Part shown: positions 42,732 to 52,205 of the stretch, in pieces
How the letters are laid out: each line of letters starts with the position of its first letter
Numbering within the stretch: position 1 is the stretch's first letter
From: JAABRU01 sp050180235
GTDB taxonomy: Bacteria > Desulfobacterota > Desulfobacteria > Desulfobacterales > Desulfococcaceae
Reading direction: 5' to 3'
Assembly (NCBI GenBank): GCA_050180235.1
Contig: JBFXEJ010000020.1
Span: 1-64,000 of the forward strand
DNA length: 64,000 nt
Program-made: the position numbers and the translations under genes
Notes under the pieces: model-generated
What the model saw: only the letters and a program-made list of their open reading frames with translations
What the model was told of the DNA's origin: nothing
The model's database searches: none

Positions 42732-45464
42732 CTATTTCTGCTTTGCCATTTTCTCCCGCAGAGCCGCATGGGCAGCCGCCAATCGTGCGATGGGAACACG
42801 GAAAGGTGAACACGAGACATAATTGAGTCCCAGTTCATGGCAGATGGCAATGGATGCCGGATCTCCGCCATGCTCTCCGCAGATACCGCATTCCAGATTC
42901 GGATTCACACTCCTGCCTTTTTCAATGCCGATCTTCATCAACTGGCCCACGCCATCCCGGTCAATGGTGGCAAAGGGATTGTCCGGCAGAATGCCCAGTT
43001 CAATATAGTTAATGAGAAAACCGGCTTCTGCATCATCTCTGGAAATGCCGTAGGTGGTCTGGGTCAGGTCATTGGTTCCATAGGAGAAAAATTCCGCATA
43101 TTCCGCTATCTGATCCGCAGTGAGAGCAGCACGGGGCAGTTCAATCATAGTGCCGAATTTGTATTTGATTTCCAGCCCTTTTTCTTTCATTACGGCCTTT
43201 GCCTCAGTTTCCAGACGTTCCCTCTGGACTTTGAGTTCATTCACATGCGCGGCCAGAGGAATCATGACTTCCGGAAACACTTCTACGCCTTCGCGTGTCA
43301 CAATGCACGCGGCCTCAAAAATGGCCCGCACCTGCATAGTCGTGATTTCCGGCACGATAATACCCAGGCGTACCCCGCGCATTCCCAGCATGGGGTTGGC
43401 TTCGTGGAGTTTTTCCGCACGCTCCAGAAGTTGCTCTTTTTTCCTGTACTGATCCAGGAGTTTATCAATTTTTTTCATATTGTGGGCATGCTGAAGCCGA
43501 ATTTTGATATCGCTCAGTTCCTGCCGCAAATCCAGTCGGTTGGGAAGAAATTCATGCAGGGGCGGATCCAGCAGCCGGATGATGACCGGCAGTCCGTCCA
43601 TAGCCCGGAAGAGGCCCGCAAAATCTTCGCGCTGAAACGGCAGTACGGCATCCAAAGCCTCCCTGCGCTCGCTGGGCAGATCGGTCATGATCATCTTGAG
43701 AACATGGGGCAGACGCTCGGATTGAAAGAACATATGCTCGGATCGGCACAGTCCGATACCTTCTGCACCGTAATCACGCGCCCGTTTTGCATCCTTGGGA
43801 TAATCCGCGTTGGTCCACACCCCCAGCCTCTTGAACTCGTCAGCCCAGGACAGCAGCCGGATCAGCCAGGGATCTTTGATATCCGGAACAATGGTGGCAA
43901 GTTTTCCCATATAGACTTCCCCCACCGTGCCATCAAGGGATATCCAGTGGCCTTCATGAATAACCTCTTCGCCCACCCGCATTTCCCGTTTGTTCATATC
44001 AAGTTCCAGGGCTGAAACGCCAACAACAGCGGGTTTTCCGAACTGCCGGGCCACCAGCGCGGCATGGCTGGTGCGTCCGCCCCGTGTGGTGAGAATGCCT
44101 TTGGAGGCCAGCATTCCGTGAACATCGTCAGGTTTGGTTTCAGGCCGAACCATAATGACATCCCGTCCTTCTTTACTCCACATCTCAGCCAGATCCGCGT
44201 CCAGTGCCACCACACCGCAGGCTGCGCCCGGCGATACATTCAGTCCGGTGGCCAGAAATTTGCCGTCTGCTTTGGCCGCATTTTTGGCTTTGGAATCAAA
44301 CTGGGGATGCAGAAAAAAATCCACCTGATCAGGACTCACCCGCAGCACAGCTTCTTCTTTGGAAATCAGTCCCTCATCCTTCATGTCAACCGCAATCCGC
44401 ACCGCAGCCTGTGCAGTGCGTTTGCCGTCACGGGTTTGCAGCATCCAGAGTTTGCCCCGTTCAATGGTGAATTCCATATCCTGCATTTCCCGGTAGTGAC
44501 TTTCAAGTTTCAGGGCAATATCTTCAAACTGGGCATAGGTCTCCGGCATTTCTGTTTTCAGTTCCGCAATGTCTTTGGTCATACGGATACCCGCGACCAC
44601 ATCCTCGCCCTGCGCATTGATGAGATAATCCCCCTCAATGCGTTTTTCACCTGTGGAACCGTTGCGGGTCATGGCCACGCCTGTGGCACTGTCATTGCCC
44701 ATATTCCCGAAAACCATTGATACAATACTGACTGCCGTGCCAAGATTATGGGGAATATTGGCCGCATTCCGGTAATCCACAGCCCGTTTCCCGTTCCAGC
44801 TTTTGAACACTGCCTCGGTCGCGAGTTTCAACTGCGCATAAGGATCCTGTGGAAAATCAACACCGTTTTTCAGGCGGTAAATATTTTTGAAATCTTCAAT
44901 AACCCGCTGCCAGACAGACGCGGGAAGTTCCGCGTCTGTTTCCACACCCTGTTTTCTCCGGGCAGTGGTAATGATGTCCTCAAACATGTCATCCTGAATA
45001 CCTGTCACCACACTGCCGAACATCTGGATCAGTCTGCGGTAGGAGTCATAGACAAAGCGTTCATCACCGGTCAGGTTCACCATGCCCTGCGCGGTTTCAT
45101 CGGTCAGGCCGATATTGAGTACCGTGTCCATCATGCCGGGCATGGAAAATTTGGCTCCGGAGCGGCAGGATACCAGAAGGGGATTGGCCGGATCGCCAAA
45201 ACTCTTGCGGGTTTCAGCCTCAATTTTGTGCATGGCCTCCTTTTCCTCTTCCCACAGACCTTCCGGCCAGACACCGCCTCCGTCCAGATAGGAATTGCAG
45301 GCTTCGGTGCTGACTGTAAATCCGGGCGGAACCGGCACTCCGATGCGGGCCATTTCCGCCAGATTCGCTCCTTTTCCGCCCAGAAGGCCCCGCACGCCGT
45401 CCCAGCTTCCAGCGTACTTTTCCGCCTCATCCACCTCATGAAAGAGATATATCCATTTTTTCAT
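42732..45464 (-). CDS. ppdK: Pyruvate, phosphate dikinase
   Basis: A 910-residue PPDK, which interconverts pyruvate + ATP + Pi with PEP + AMP + PPi. Domains in order: ATP-grasp nucleotide binding (GVRGLLGGKGANLAEMA, RSGAKFSMPGMMDTVLNIG), the phosphohistidine domain with His467 in GGRTSHAAL, and the PEP/pyruvate barrel with Cys862 in ECGICGEHGGDP. All catalytic residues are there. An AGGAAGAAT site precedes the ATG on the minus strand. In sulphate reducers it can serve gluconeogenesis or PPi use. It is single, without the regulatory protein gene. Confidence 0.96.
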   Translation of the reverse strand: MKKWIYLFHEVDEAEKYAGSWDGVRGLLGGKGANLAEMARIGVPVPPGFTVSTEACNSYLDGGGVWPEGLWEEEKEAMHKIEAETRKSFGDPANPLLVSCRSGAKFSMPGMMDTVLNIGLTDETAQGMVNLTGDERFVYDSYRRLIQMFGSVVTGIQDDMFEDIITTARRKQGVETDAELPASVWQRVIEDFKNIYRLKNGVDFPQDPYAQLKLATEAVFKSWNGKRAVDYRNAANIPHNLGTAVSIVSMVFGNMGNDSATGVAMTRNGSTGEKRIEGDYLINAQGEDVVAGIRMTKDIAELKTEMPETYAQFEDIALKLESHYREMQDMEFTIERGKLWMLQTRDGKRTAQAAVRIAVDMKDEGLISKEEAVLRVSPDQVDFFLHPQFDSKAKNAAKADGKFLATGLNVSPGAACGVVALDADLAEMWSKEGRDVIMVRPETKPDDVHGMLASKGILTTRGGRTSHAALVARQFGKPAVVGVSALELDMNKREMRVGEEVIHEGHWISLDGTVGEVYMGKLATIVPDIKDPWLIRLLSWADEFKRLGVWTNADYPKDAKRARDYGAEGIGLCRSEHMFFQSERLPHVLKMIMTDLPSERREALDAVLPFQREDFAGLFRAMDGLPVIIRLLDPPLHEFLPNRLDLRQELSDIKIRLQHAHNMKKIDKLLDQYRKKEQLLERAEKLHEANPMLGMRGVRLGIIVPEITTMQVRAIFEAACIVTREGVEVFPEVMIPLAAHVNELKVQRERLETEAKAVMKEKGLEIKYKFGTMIELPRAALTADQIAEYAEFFSYGTNDLTQTTYGISRDDAEAGFLINYIELGILPDNPFATIDRDGVGQLMKIGIEKGRSVNPNLECGICGEHGGDPASIAICHELGLNYVSCSPFRVPIARLAAAHAALREKMAKQK

Positions 45465-45674
45465 CTGATTCTTCCTTTAAAAAAAATTATAAAGATATGA
45501 TAGGCCAGTTTCAAAACTGGCAAAATTCGTAACACCCGCGTAAACCGGTGTCCGGAAAAGACCGTAAACACTGAATTCCTGCTTATACCGGAATAAGACT
45601 GGCGGACTTTTGCAATTGGCTCTGATATTTGTACAGTCCGTTAAGGCTATTTCCATGAAAAAATGTACCATATT

Positions 45675-45747
45675 GTAGGGTGGGCACAGCTTTTTGTGCC
45701 CACCGTCCTGCTGAAACGGTGGGCACAAAAAGCCGTGCCCACCCTAC
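45675..45747. repeat. Head-to-head pair of REP elements
   Basis: GTAGGGTGGGCACAGC...TGTGCCCACC is followed by its near-exact inverse GGTGGGCACA...GCCGTGCCCACCCTAC. The same REP family surrounds the RAYT gene 42 kb away, which supports mobilisation by a shared transposase. Confidence 0.85.
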
Positions 45748-45851
45748 GAAAAACGGTATAATCTTTAATAGAAATCACCTAAAAAAATCAGCATATTACT
45801 GTCTGATTTTACGCAGCCTTTCCAAAAATCAGGCAGTTATTCTCTTTGACC

Positions 45852-46018
45852 GTCATTCCGGCGAAAGCCGGAATCCGGTATTTTCAACGGCTTCCGGATA
45901 CCGGCTTTCGCCGGTATGACGATCCGGCGTAACATCAGTTACTATATATGATGTCATACCGGCGGAACTGGAATCCGGTTTTCGCGGGTATGAGGACAGT
46001 GCATAACATCAGTTATGA
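45852..46018. repeat. MITE-like repeat related to element B
   Basis: GTCATTCCGGCGAAAGCCGG...CCGGCTTTCGCCGGTATGAC forms a strong hairpin (45852-45920); GGCGTAACATCAGTTA (45926-45941) and a second ATAACATCAGTTA (46003-46015) follow. The terminus matches the ends of element B. The remainder of 45465-46258 shows no gene. Confidence 0.65.
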
Positions 46019-46258
46019 GTTCAAGATTGTCACAGCACATTATTTTATCCGTCAGTTGCCCTTTTTTGATGAATCCGGCACTCTGAGACTTATAGCCTGA
46101 ACGGTATACCTGACATTTGTTTGCAGATTGCCGTTAAGTACTTTATTTATCCTAAAATTCTATCTTATGTCAAGAGAATTTTCCGGGCTTTGGCAGTCAT
46201 GTTTTCAAAGATATATCCATAGTCAGGAACAGTCTCAGTCATTGGTTTCCGTACATTT

Positions 46259-47710
46259 TCAGGGATGGCGCACAGCATGAACCATGCCTCTTTCATGCAG
46301 ATTGGCATATTCATCGCTGATGCGTTTATGTTTTCCGGGTCTGACAATCCGGGCTGTCCGGTTCCATCCTTTTATATAGGTTTCACAAGTCCAGTACCAT
46401 TTTCCCCCGGTATCGGGAAACACAGGATCAACCATATAAATTTCAGCCAGTTCCGAGGAAGTCGGCAACCGCCAGTTCCTGTATCCTCCGGTTTGCAGAG
46501 TTTTTGCATAACGGACTGCACTGCCGTAATCCAGATAATTTCCGGTTTCCTGATAGGAATTGAGAATACACCACATCAGACCGGTGCGGGTGTCTGTAAC
46601 CGTTCCATCGGTTCCGGAAACAAACCTGCTGCCGGATTGGAGGAGATGCTGCCGGATGTAATTCCGGTACTGCCGGATGCGCTCTTCCCTGTTTTTTTCC
46701 TGCGGAGTATTCCTGCTTTCCGCGGGAGGAATACGGGCCAAATAGTCCCGGCTGTGGTTCATATCCTGCCGGATGTTTCTTTCAGATGCTGATCGGGTGC
46801 CTGTATCCGGCCCGGAATTCCGGGCCGGAAATTTTTCTTTTGGAAGTATTTTATCAATTATTTCAAATAACTGTACTTTATCTTCCGGATTCACCTTCAC
46901 ATCTTTTACTTCCCTGATTTTTTCCTGCTCTTTTTTTCCTGTCCTGGGAAAACCGCCTTCTTTTGGAATTACCGGATCAATTGTTTCAGACAGTGGTACG
47001 CTGTCTTCCGGTGCCTTCACATCTTCCGTTTCCCTGATTTTTTCCTGCTCTTCTCTTTTTTTCCGTTCCTCTTTTTCCCATGCGATTCTTTGTTTCAAAT
47101 CTTCCAGCCAGGTATAATCTGCTTCTGCCGAATCCGGGGTTTCATTTTCTTCGGTCTGCATCTGCGGGGCCTGCACTTTCACAGTTGAAGTAGAAGAAGG
47201 ATGGTTCTGTTTCTCCAGTTTTTCCAATTCATGGGGAGAAAGCCGTATGGCAAAAAAAAACAGGACCGTGAAAAACAGCAGAAGGCTTCCGAAGAAGACT
47301 GTCAGCAAAACAGTTTTCCACTTTTTCAGCCATTCCCACGGTTCCGGAAAAATCTGCCTTTTTTTCTCTTTTTCAGGCATATGATCTTCGTATTCTGTCT
47401 GACCGTATACACTGTCACCGTTTTCAGGCTTCTCCCCGCTGCCATCCGGCTGTGTTTTGGACTGCCACGATCCATTTTCATACAAAGAAAGTCTGCGGAT
47501 ATTCTGATAGGCAATATTGATGCGTTTTAACTGTTCCTCTGCTTTTTCCCGCAGCCTGGGATTATTGGCAAACCTGTCCGGATGCCAGACACTTACCAAA
47601 TCCCGGTATGCCTGTTTCAACTGATCGGGGGAAACTCCGGGTTCCACTCCGATGATTTCATAACAGTCGCGAATATCTGTTTTGTCCAATTTTTTTTCCA
47701 CAGAAAACAA
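46259..47710 (-). CDS. Membrane protein with DnaJ N-terminus and DUF1566 C-terminus
   Basis: A 483-residue protein. Residues 14-75 are a J-domain with the Hsp70-stimulating HPD (43-45). One TM helix (about 136-157) leads to a charged low-complexity region with a tandem duplication of about 40 residues (EEQEKIRETEDVKAPED... and EQEKIREVKDVKVNPED...). The last 110 residues are DUF1566 (TDTRTGLMWCI...YRNWRLPTSSELAEIYMVD), an Lcl/FGE-like fold probably outside the membrane. The J-domain would face the cytoplasm and recruit DnaK. Function unknown; no neighbours share its strand closely. Confidence 0.82.
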   Translation of the reverse strand: MFSVEKKLDKTDIRDCYEIIGVEPGVSPDQLKQAYRDLVSVWHPDRFANNPRLREKAEEQLKRINIAYQNIRRLSLYENGSWQSKTQPDGSGEKPENGDSVYGQTEYEDHMPEKEKKRQIFPEPWEWLKKWKTVLLTVFFGSLLLFFTVLFFFAIRLSPHELEKLEKQNHPSSTSTVKVQAPQMQTEENETPDSAEADYTWLEDLKQRIAWEKEERKKREEQEKIRETEDVKAPEDSVPLSETIDPVIPKEGGFPRTGKKEQEKIREVKDVKVNPEDKVQLFEIIDKILPKEKFPARNSGPDTGTRSASERNIRQDMNHSRDYLARIPPAESRNTPQEKNREERIRQYRNYIRQHLLQSGSRFVSGTDGTVTDTRTGLMWCILNSYQETGNYLDYGSAVRYAKTLQTGGYRNWRLPTSSELAEIYMVDPVFPDTGGKWYWTCETYIKGWNRTARIVRPGKHKRISDEYANLHERGMVHAVRHP

Positions 47711-48078
47711 AGAGTTTTTTTGTGATTGCGGAGAATCTGCTGACTGCCGGCAGATCGTAAAATTTTCCGCAAAGCAGTTTCAGGGCGGTTCGGGAGTGCA
47801 AAAATTATATTTTTGCAGGTCTGTACTGCCCGGTTCCGGAGTGACTCCTCCGGAAAGGTTTCGATGTCCTGAATATTGCAGAATTACGCAGAAATTTCGG
47901 TTCTGTCAATACAGAGATAAGTTTTTTCCGGAAATATGAGGAAATGAAACATTTATCCCTGTGCTGAAAATCCTTTTCAATCTGCTGAAAAAATGCGAAA
48001 GTGTGAAAGGGTCAGGATTCAGGTGTAAGAGACTGAACACTGACACCTTAAACAAGTACCCGGAAAACGGAGAACATT
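47711..48078. other. Gene-free intergenic region, divergent promoters
   Basis: It separates the DnaJ/DUF1566 gene (leftward) from asnS (rightward). It contains a CCGGAGTGACTCCTCCGG hairpin (about 47836-47853) and the dispersed CAGGTGT...GACACCTTAAA repeat (48012-48052). No ORF or RNA gene is supported; no T-box is seen before asnS. Confidence 0.5.
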
Positions 48079-49461
48079 ATGAAACGGACAAAAATATCTT
48101 CTTTGCTGGTCTCGGAATCCCCTTTTGATGAAGTGCTTGTCAAAGGATGGGTGAGAACCCGGCGGGATTCCAAAACCTTTTCCTTTATAGAACTCAATGA
48201 CGGTTCCTGCCTGAAAAACATTCAGATAATAGCGGACGAATCCCTGCCAAATTACGAGGAAGTGAAAAAACTTAGCACAGGCTCAGCCGCGGCTTTCTGC
48301 GGAAAACTGTCAGCTTCCGAAGGGAGCGGGCAGAAATGGGAAATTAAGGCTGAAAAGGTGGAAATCATCAGTCTGTCTCCTGAAACCTTTCCTTTGCAGA
48401 AAAAACGTCACACTGATGAATTTCTCCGAAGCATTGCCCATCTGCGTCCCAGAACAAACAAATACGGCGCGGCCTTCCGCATCCGCTCGGAACTGGCCTG
48501 GGCAATTCACAAATTTTTCAGGGAAAGAGGATTTTATTATATCCACACGCCCATTATCACAGGATCAGACTGCGAAGGAGCGGGGGAAATGTTCCGGGTG
48601 ACAGCCCTGGATTTGGAAAATCTGCCCCGGAAAGAGGGAAAAACTGATTACTGTTCAGATTTTTTTGGCAGAGAGGCCAGCCTTACGGTATCCGGTCAGT
48701 TGTCGGCTGAGATGTTTGCCCTTTCTTTGGGAGATGTGTATACCTTTGGCCCCACTTTCCGCGCGGAAAATTCCAATACCAGCAGACACGCTGCAGAATT
48801 CTGGATGGTGGAGCCGGAAATGGCATTCTGCGACTTAAACGGCAATATGGATTTGGCAGAGGAACTGATCCGGTATCTGACGCAGCATGTGCTGGACAAC
48901 TGTGCAGAAGACGTTGAACTCTTTGCCAAATTTGTGGACAAAGAACTGATGAGGACTCTGGAAAGCATTCTCAAAGGGGAATTTGTCCGGCTGCCTTATA
49001 CCGAAGCAGTTGAGATTCTCACATCATGCGGAAAGAAATTTGAATTTCCCATTGCATACGGAAAAGATCTGCAGTCTGAGCATGAACGGTATATCACAGA
49101 AGAGCATTTTGGAAAACCGGTGATTCTGTACAATTATCCAAAGCAGATCAAGCCTTTTTACATGCGGGTCAATGATGACGGCAAAACCGTGGCTGCAATG
49201 GATGTGCTGGTTCCGGGCATTGGCGAAATCATCGGGGGCAGTCAGCGTGAGGAAAGGCTGGATGTTCTGGAAGCCCGCATGGCGGAAAGCGGTCTGAAAA
49301 AAGAGGATTACTGGTGGTATCTGGATTCACGGAAATACGGAAGTGTCCCCCACAGCGGTTTCGGCCTGGGTTTCGAGCGGGTGATCATGCTTATGACCGG
49401 CATCCGGAATATCCGGGATGTGATTCCTTTTCCCCGTACTCCCGGCAATATTGAGTTTTGA
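48079..49461 (+). CDS. asnS: Asparaginyl-tRNA synthetase
   Basis: A 460-residue class IIb aminoacyl-tRNA synthetase that charges tRNA-Asn with asparagine. The N-terminal OB fold (VLVKGWVRTRRDSKTFSFIELNDGSCLKNIQII) binds the anticodon; motif 2 is near FRAENSNTSRHAAEFWMVEPEM and motif 3 is GFGLGFERVIMLMTGI. The HAAEFWMVEPEMAF segment favours AsnRS over AspRS. Length is normal. It stands alone, with GGAGAAC before the ATG. Confidence 0.95.
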   Translation: MKRTKISSLLVSESPFDEVLVKGWVRTRRDSKTFSFIELNDGSCLKNIQIIADESLPNYEEVKKLSTGSAAAFCGKLSASEGSGQKWEIKAEKVEIISLSPETFPLQKKRHTDEFLRSIAHLRPRTNKYGAAFRIRSELAWAIHKFFRERGFYYIHTPIITGSDCEGAGEMFRVTALDLENLPRKEGKTDYCSDFFGREASLTVSGQLSAEMFALSLGDVYTFGPTFRAENSNTSRHAAEFWMVEPEMAFCDLNGNMDLAEELIRYLTQHVLDNCAEDVELFAKFVDKELMRTLESILKGEFVRLPYTEAVEILTSCGKKFEFPIAYGKDLQSEHERYITEEHFGKPVILYNYPKQIKPFYMRVNDDGKTVAAMDVLVPGIGEIIGGSQREERLDVLEARMAESGLKKEDYWWYLDSRKYGSVPHSGFGLGFERVIMLMTGIRNIRDVIPFPRTPGNIEF

Positions 49462-49859
49462 CATCATGAAAAAAGTTCCTGATTTTTGAAAGGGCTGCAT
49501 AAAATGAAGACATGAGTTCGATATAAATCTGTCTGAATTTTTAATGAAAACAGGCAGGGCAGATTTTGCTGCTTCCTGAATCTGAAGGCATTTTTCAGCC
49601 GCAGAGACACAAAGGTTCATGAAGTCTGAAAAAAATCTGCCCATGCTTATGCCGAACTCACGTTAATGAATACCTTTCATACCAATTCTCTATTGATTTG
49701 ATGCAATATTTATTGTCAGTTTTTCCTCTGCTGCGCGTGTGCAAAAAACCGCTCCGCTTAATTTTTGCACTCCTCCGGATCAGTTTCGTCCTAAAGTGCA
49801 GATTGTATCAGGTCAATGGAGATTTGGTATCAGACCTGCTTAAAGACATTGGAAACAAT
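49462..49859. other. Gene-free region between asnS and vsr
   Basis: It holds the second copy of the dispersed GTGTGCAAAAAA...TTTTTGCAC hairpin repeat (about 49738-49783; first copy 38612-38662). The frame of vsr is open upstream to 49698 through this repeat, but that extension has no family match. No other gene is seen. Confidence 0.5.
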
Positions 49860-50495
49860 ATGAAAAAGCCGCAGAAAATGACCCGTTCAGAAAACATGTC
49901 CCGCATACGGAGTACGAACACCAAACCTGAAATCCTGCTGCGCAAAGCCCTGTGGGCCAGAGGACTGCGCTACCGTCTTCATTCCGATCTTCCGGGACGG
50001 CCTGATCTGGTATTTTTCCAGGCCCGTGTTGCAGTATTTGTGGACGGATGCTTCTGGCACGGCTGCCCCATTCATTATAGCGCACCCAAAACCAGATGGG
50101 ATTTCTGGAAGGACAAACTGCGGCGCAATGTTCTCCGGGATATGGCAGTTGATGATGAACTTAGGGCACTGGGCTGGAAAATTGTCCGCATATGGGAACA
50201 TGAACTGAAATATATGGATGAAATCACAGAAAAAATTTCCGGCCATATTCACGGTAATCAGCCCGGAGTAATGTATGAAACAGAAACTTTTTCCGAAATG
50301 CGTGTGGGCGAACCGATTTCTGTGTATGGAAAACCAGAGGATGAACAGCGGATATGCCCATGCGGCAGCAGGGATATCCGGGTTCTGGAAGTCAGTGGCC
50401 GGGGCTCTCTGAATATCAGTTCCAAAAACAGAGCAGACAGTGCGGAATTCATCTGCCGGAAATGCAGAAACCGGTTTCATGTCCAACTTTTTTAA
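49860..50495 (+). CDS. vsr: Vsr-type DNA mismatch endonuclease with C-terminal zinc ribbon
   Basis: A 211-residue protein. Residues 7-130 are a Vsr nick endonuclease (MTRSENMSRIRSTNTKPE, GRPDLVF with Asp49, VFVDGCFWHGCP with the zinc ligands), which starts very-short-patch repair of T:G mismatches arising from 5-methylcytosine. The extra 80 residues carry CPCGSRD and CRKCRNRF, a likely zinc ribbon not present in E. coli Vsr. The ATG at 49860 is where homology begins; the ribosome site is weak. No dcm-type cytosine methylase gene is within the window. Confidence 0.88.
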   Translation: MKKPQKMTRSENMSRIRSTNTKPEILLRKALWARGLRYRLHSDLPGRPDLVFFQARVAVFVDGCFWHGCPIHYSAPKTRWDFWKDKLRRNVLRDMAVDDELRALGWKIVRIWEHELKYMDEITEKISGHIHGNQPGVMYETETFSEMRVGEPISVYGKPEDEQRICPCGSRDIRVLEVSGRGSLNISSKNRADSAEFICRKCRNRFHVQLF

Positions 50496-50518
50496 TCTCC
50501 ATGTACTGCCGGAAAGGA

Positions 50519-50800
50519 TTCTTTGCATTCTTTTTTAACCGCAAAGGATGCAAAGAAAAAAATTTTGCGATCTTTGCGGTAAATAAAGTTGTCCAGAAAA
50601 AATTTGTTCTTTCCCACAGAGGACACAGAGATTTTCACAGAGGACACAGAGGATTTTTTTGCTTCTTCCGATTTGGGATATCCTCCCGCTGACGGACAAA
50701 CTTATCTGGAGAACTATTGCATTGTTTTAACTTAAATTGTGGGTGTATTCCAAATGAATTTCGGGCTGTCGGATTACGCTTACGCTAATCCGACCTGCAA
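50519..50800. repeat. Mixed dispersed repeats
   Basis: Three elements follow vsr: TTAACCGCAAAGGATGCAAAG facing GCGATCTTTGCGGTAAA (50535-50584), a CACAGAGGACACAGAG run (about 50616-50652), and GTCGGATTA-CGCTTACGC-TAATCCGAC (50768-50794), the last a motif common in bacterial genomes. No gene lies between 50496 and 50871. Confidence 0.7.
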
Positions 50801-50871
50801 TTTTAAGTGAAATGATGCACTATAAATACAATTTCTGCACTCCTCAGGAAAATTTATGAATTGGAAAAAAA

Positions 50872-52047
50872 ATGAAAAAAGAAATTTGGGTACAGGCCGG
50901 ATGGCTGATAGACGGACGCGGGGGGCCGGTTCAGGAAAATGTTCTTCTGCATATTGCAGACGGAACTGTCCGGGAAATCAGAAATATAAGAGAAGCAGAT
51001 ACAAATCTGCCGGAAATGTTGAACCTGTCAGACTGCACTCTTGTGCCCGGTCTGATTGACAGTCATCTGCATCTGTTCATGTCCGGAACCGGTGATTTGG
51101 CAGTCCGTGAAAAACAGTTGAATGCAGGATTTGAGGAAATGAAACCTGTCATATCCGGACATCTGGAGCAACTGCTGGGCTGCGGTGTGCTTGCTGTCCG
51201 GGATGGAGGGGATTATGCAGGTCATTCCCTTCAATACCGGAATCTCTATATGGACAAAATGCCTGTCCGTATAATGTCCCCAGGCAGAGCCTGGCGCAAA
51301 GATGGGAGATACGGACGTCTTATAGGCAGACCTCCGGGAAAAGGGCGAAGTCTTGCTGAGGCCATTGCCGCAGAATCCGCGGGGATCGATCATGTTAAAA
51401 TTGTGCAGTCCGGAATCAACAGCCTCAAAGAGTTCGGAAAACAGACGCCTCCCCAGTTTGATTTGGATGAACTGACGCAGGCCGTGGCTGCGGCCCACAG
51501 TCTGGGACTGAAAGTCATGGTGCATTGTAACGGAAATCTGCCTGTGGCCTCTGCCATACAGGCCGGATGTGATTCTGTGGAACACGGTTTCTTCATGGGA
51601 GAGGAGAATCTTAAACGCATGGCTGACAGGGGCGTGTTCTGGGTTCCCACAGCCATCACCATGAAAGCCTATGCACAACATCTGGCTCCGGGCAGTTTGG
51701 AAGCCGGGACAGCCCGGAGAACTTACCTGCATCAGGCAGAGCAGATCTCTTTGGCAAGGGAACTGGGCGTTTCCATTGCCCTGGGCACAGACGCGGGAAG
51801 TCTGGGGGTTTTTCACGGTCTGTCTGTCAGGGAAGAACTGAAGATACTGATGCAGTCCGGTTTTTCCGTATCCGAGGCTGTGAAATGCGCCACATGCAAC
51901 GGTGCCGGACTGCTGGGGATTTCCGCTGAGGCAGGCAGAATTGCTTCCGGATACCCTGCCATATTTCTTGCGGTAAAGGGAAAACCTTCTGACTTGCCGG
52001 AAAATCTTAAACAGGTTCGGATTTTCAGAAAACAGGGATTTCTGTAA
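50872..52047 (+). CDS. Amidohydrolase-superfamily enzyme (imidazolonepropionase/prolidase-like)
   Basis: A 391-residue cytoplasmic metal hydrolase. His65-x-His67 (GLIDSHLH), DHVKIVQSG (Lys), MVHCNG and EHGFF (His), and ALGTDAG (Asp) give the TIM-barrel metal site; the beta sandwich at both ends is typical. It resembles the broad imidazolonepropionase-like and Xaa-Pro dipeptidase groups; the substrate cannot be told. An ATG with GGAAAAAA upstream is used. It lies 158 bp before the Spy-like gene, which has its own promoter. Confidence 0.85.
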   Translation: MKKEIWVQAGWLIDGRGGPVQENVLLHIADGTVREIRNIREADTNLPEMLNLSDCTLVPGLIDSHLHLFMSGTGDLAVREKQLNAGFEEMKPVISGHLEQLLGCGVLAVRDGGDYAGHSLQYRNLYMDKMPVRIMSPGRAWRKDGRYGRLIGRPPGKGRSLAEAIAAESAGIDHVKIVQSGINSLKEFGKQTPPQFDLDELTQAVAAAHSLGLKVMVHCNGNLPVASAIQAGCDSVEHGFFMGEENLKRMADRGVFWVPTAITMKAYAQHLAPGSLEAGTARRTYLHQAEQISLARELGVSIALGTDAGSLGVFHGLSVREELKILMQSGFSVSEAVKCATCNGAGLLGISAEAGRIASGYPAIFLAVKGKPSDLPENLKQVRIFRKQGFL

Positions 52048-52122
52048 GTAACGGAACTTTGCCATTTTTGCAGACTGCCTGAGACTGTCACCCTGAAAAA
52101 AAATTTTGCACACATATTTTTT

Positions 52123-52153
52123 TTGTAACCTTTTCTGTATCCCTGCGACTATA
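52123..52153 (+). promoter_or_regulatory. ECF-sigma-type promoter before the spy-like gene
   Basis: TTGTAACC (52123-52130), a 15-base spacer, then CGACTATA (52146-52153). The AAC -35 and CG-rich -10 are typical of ECF (group 4) promoters rather than sigma-70. The first gene downstream is the Spy-like protein, and an ECF sigma gene follows, so autoregulation is plausible. Confidence 0.5.
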
Positions 52154-52205
52154 CCTCACGAAGGCAGAAATGCTGAGACAAAACCATTAACAAAAGGAGA
52201 AAAAA

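Noticed and set aside
42837..44015. 392-codon frame antisense to ppdK
   Set aside because: It is a shadow of the ppdK coding strand; no domain, no ribosome site, and ppdK is certain.
49698..49859. 54-codon N-terminal extension of Vsr
   Set aside because: It includes a dispersed repeat and has no family match; the Vsr domain begins with the ATG at 49860.
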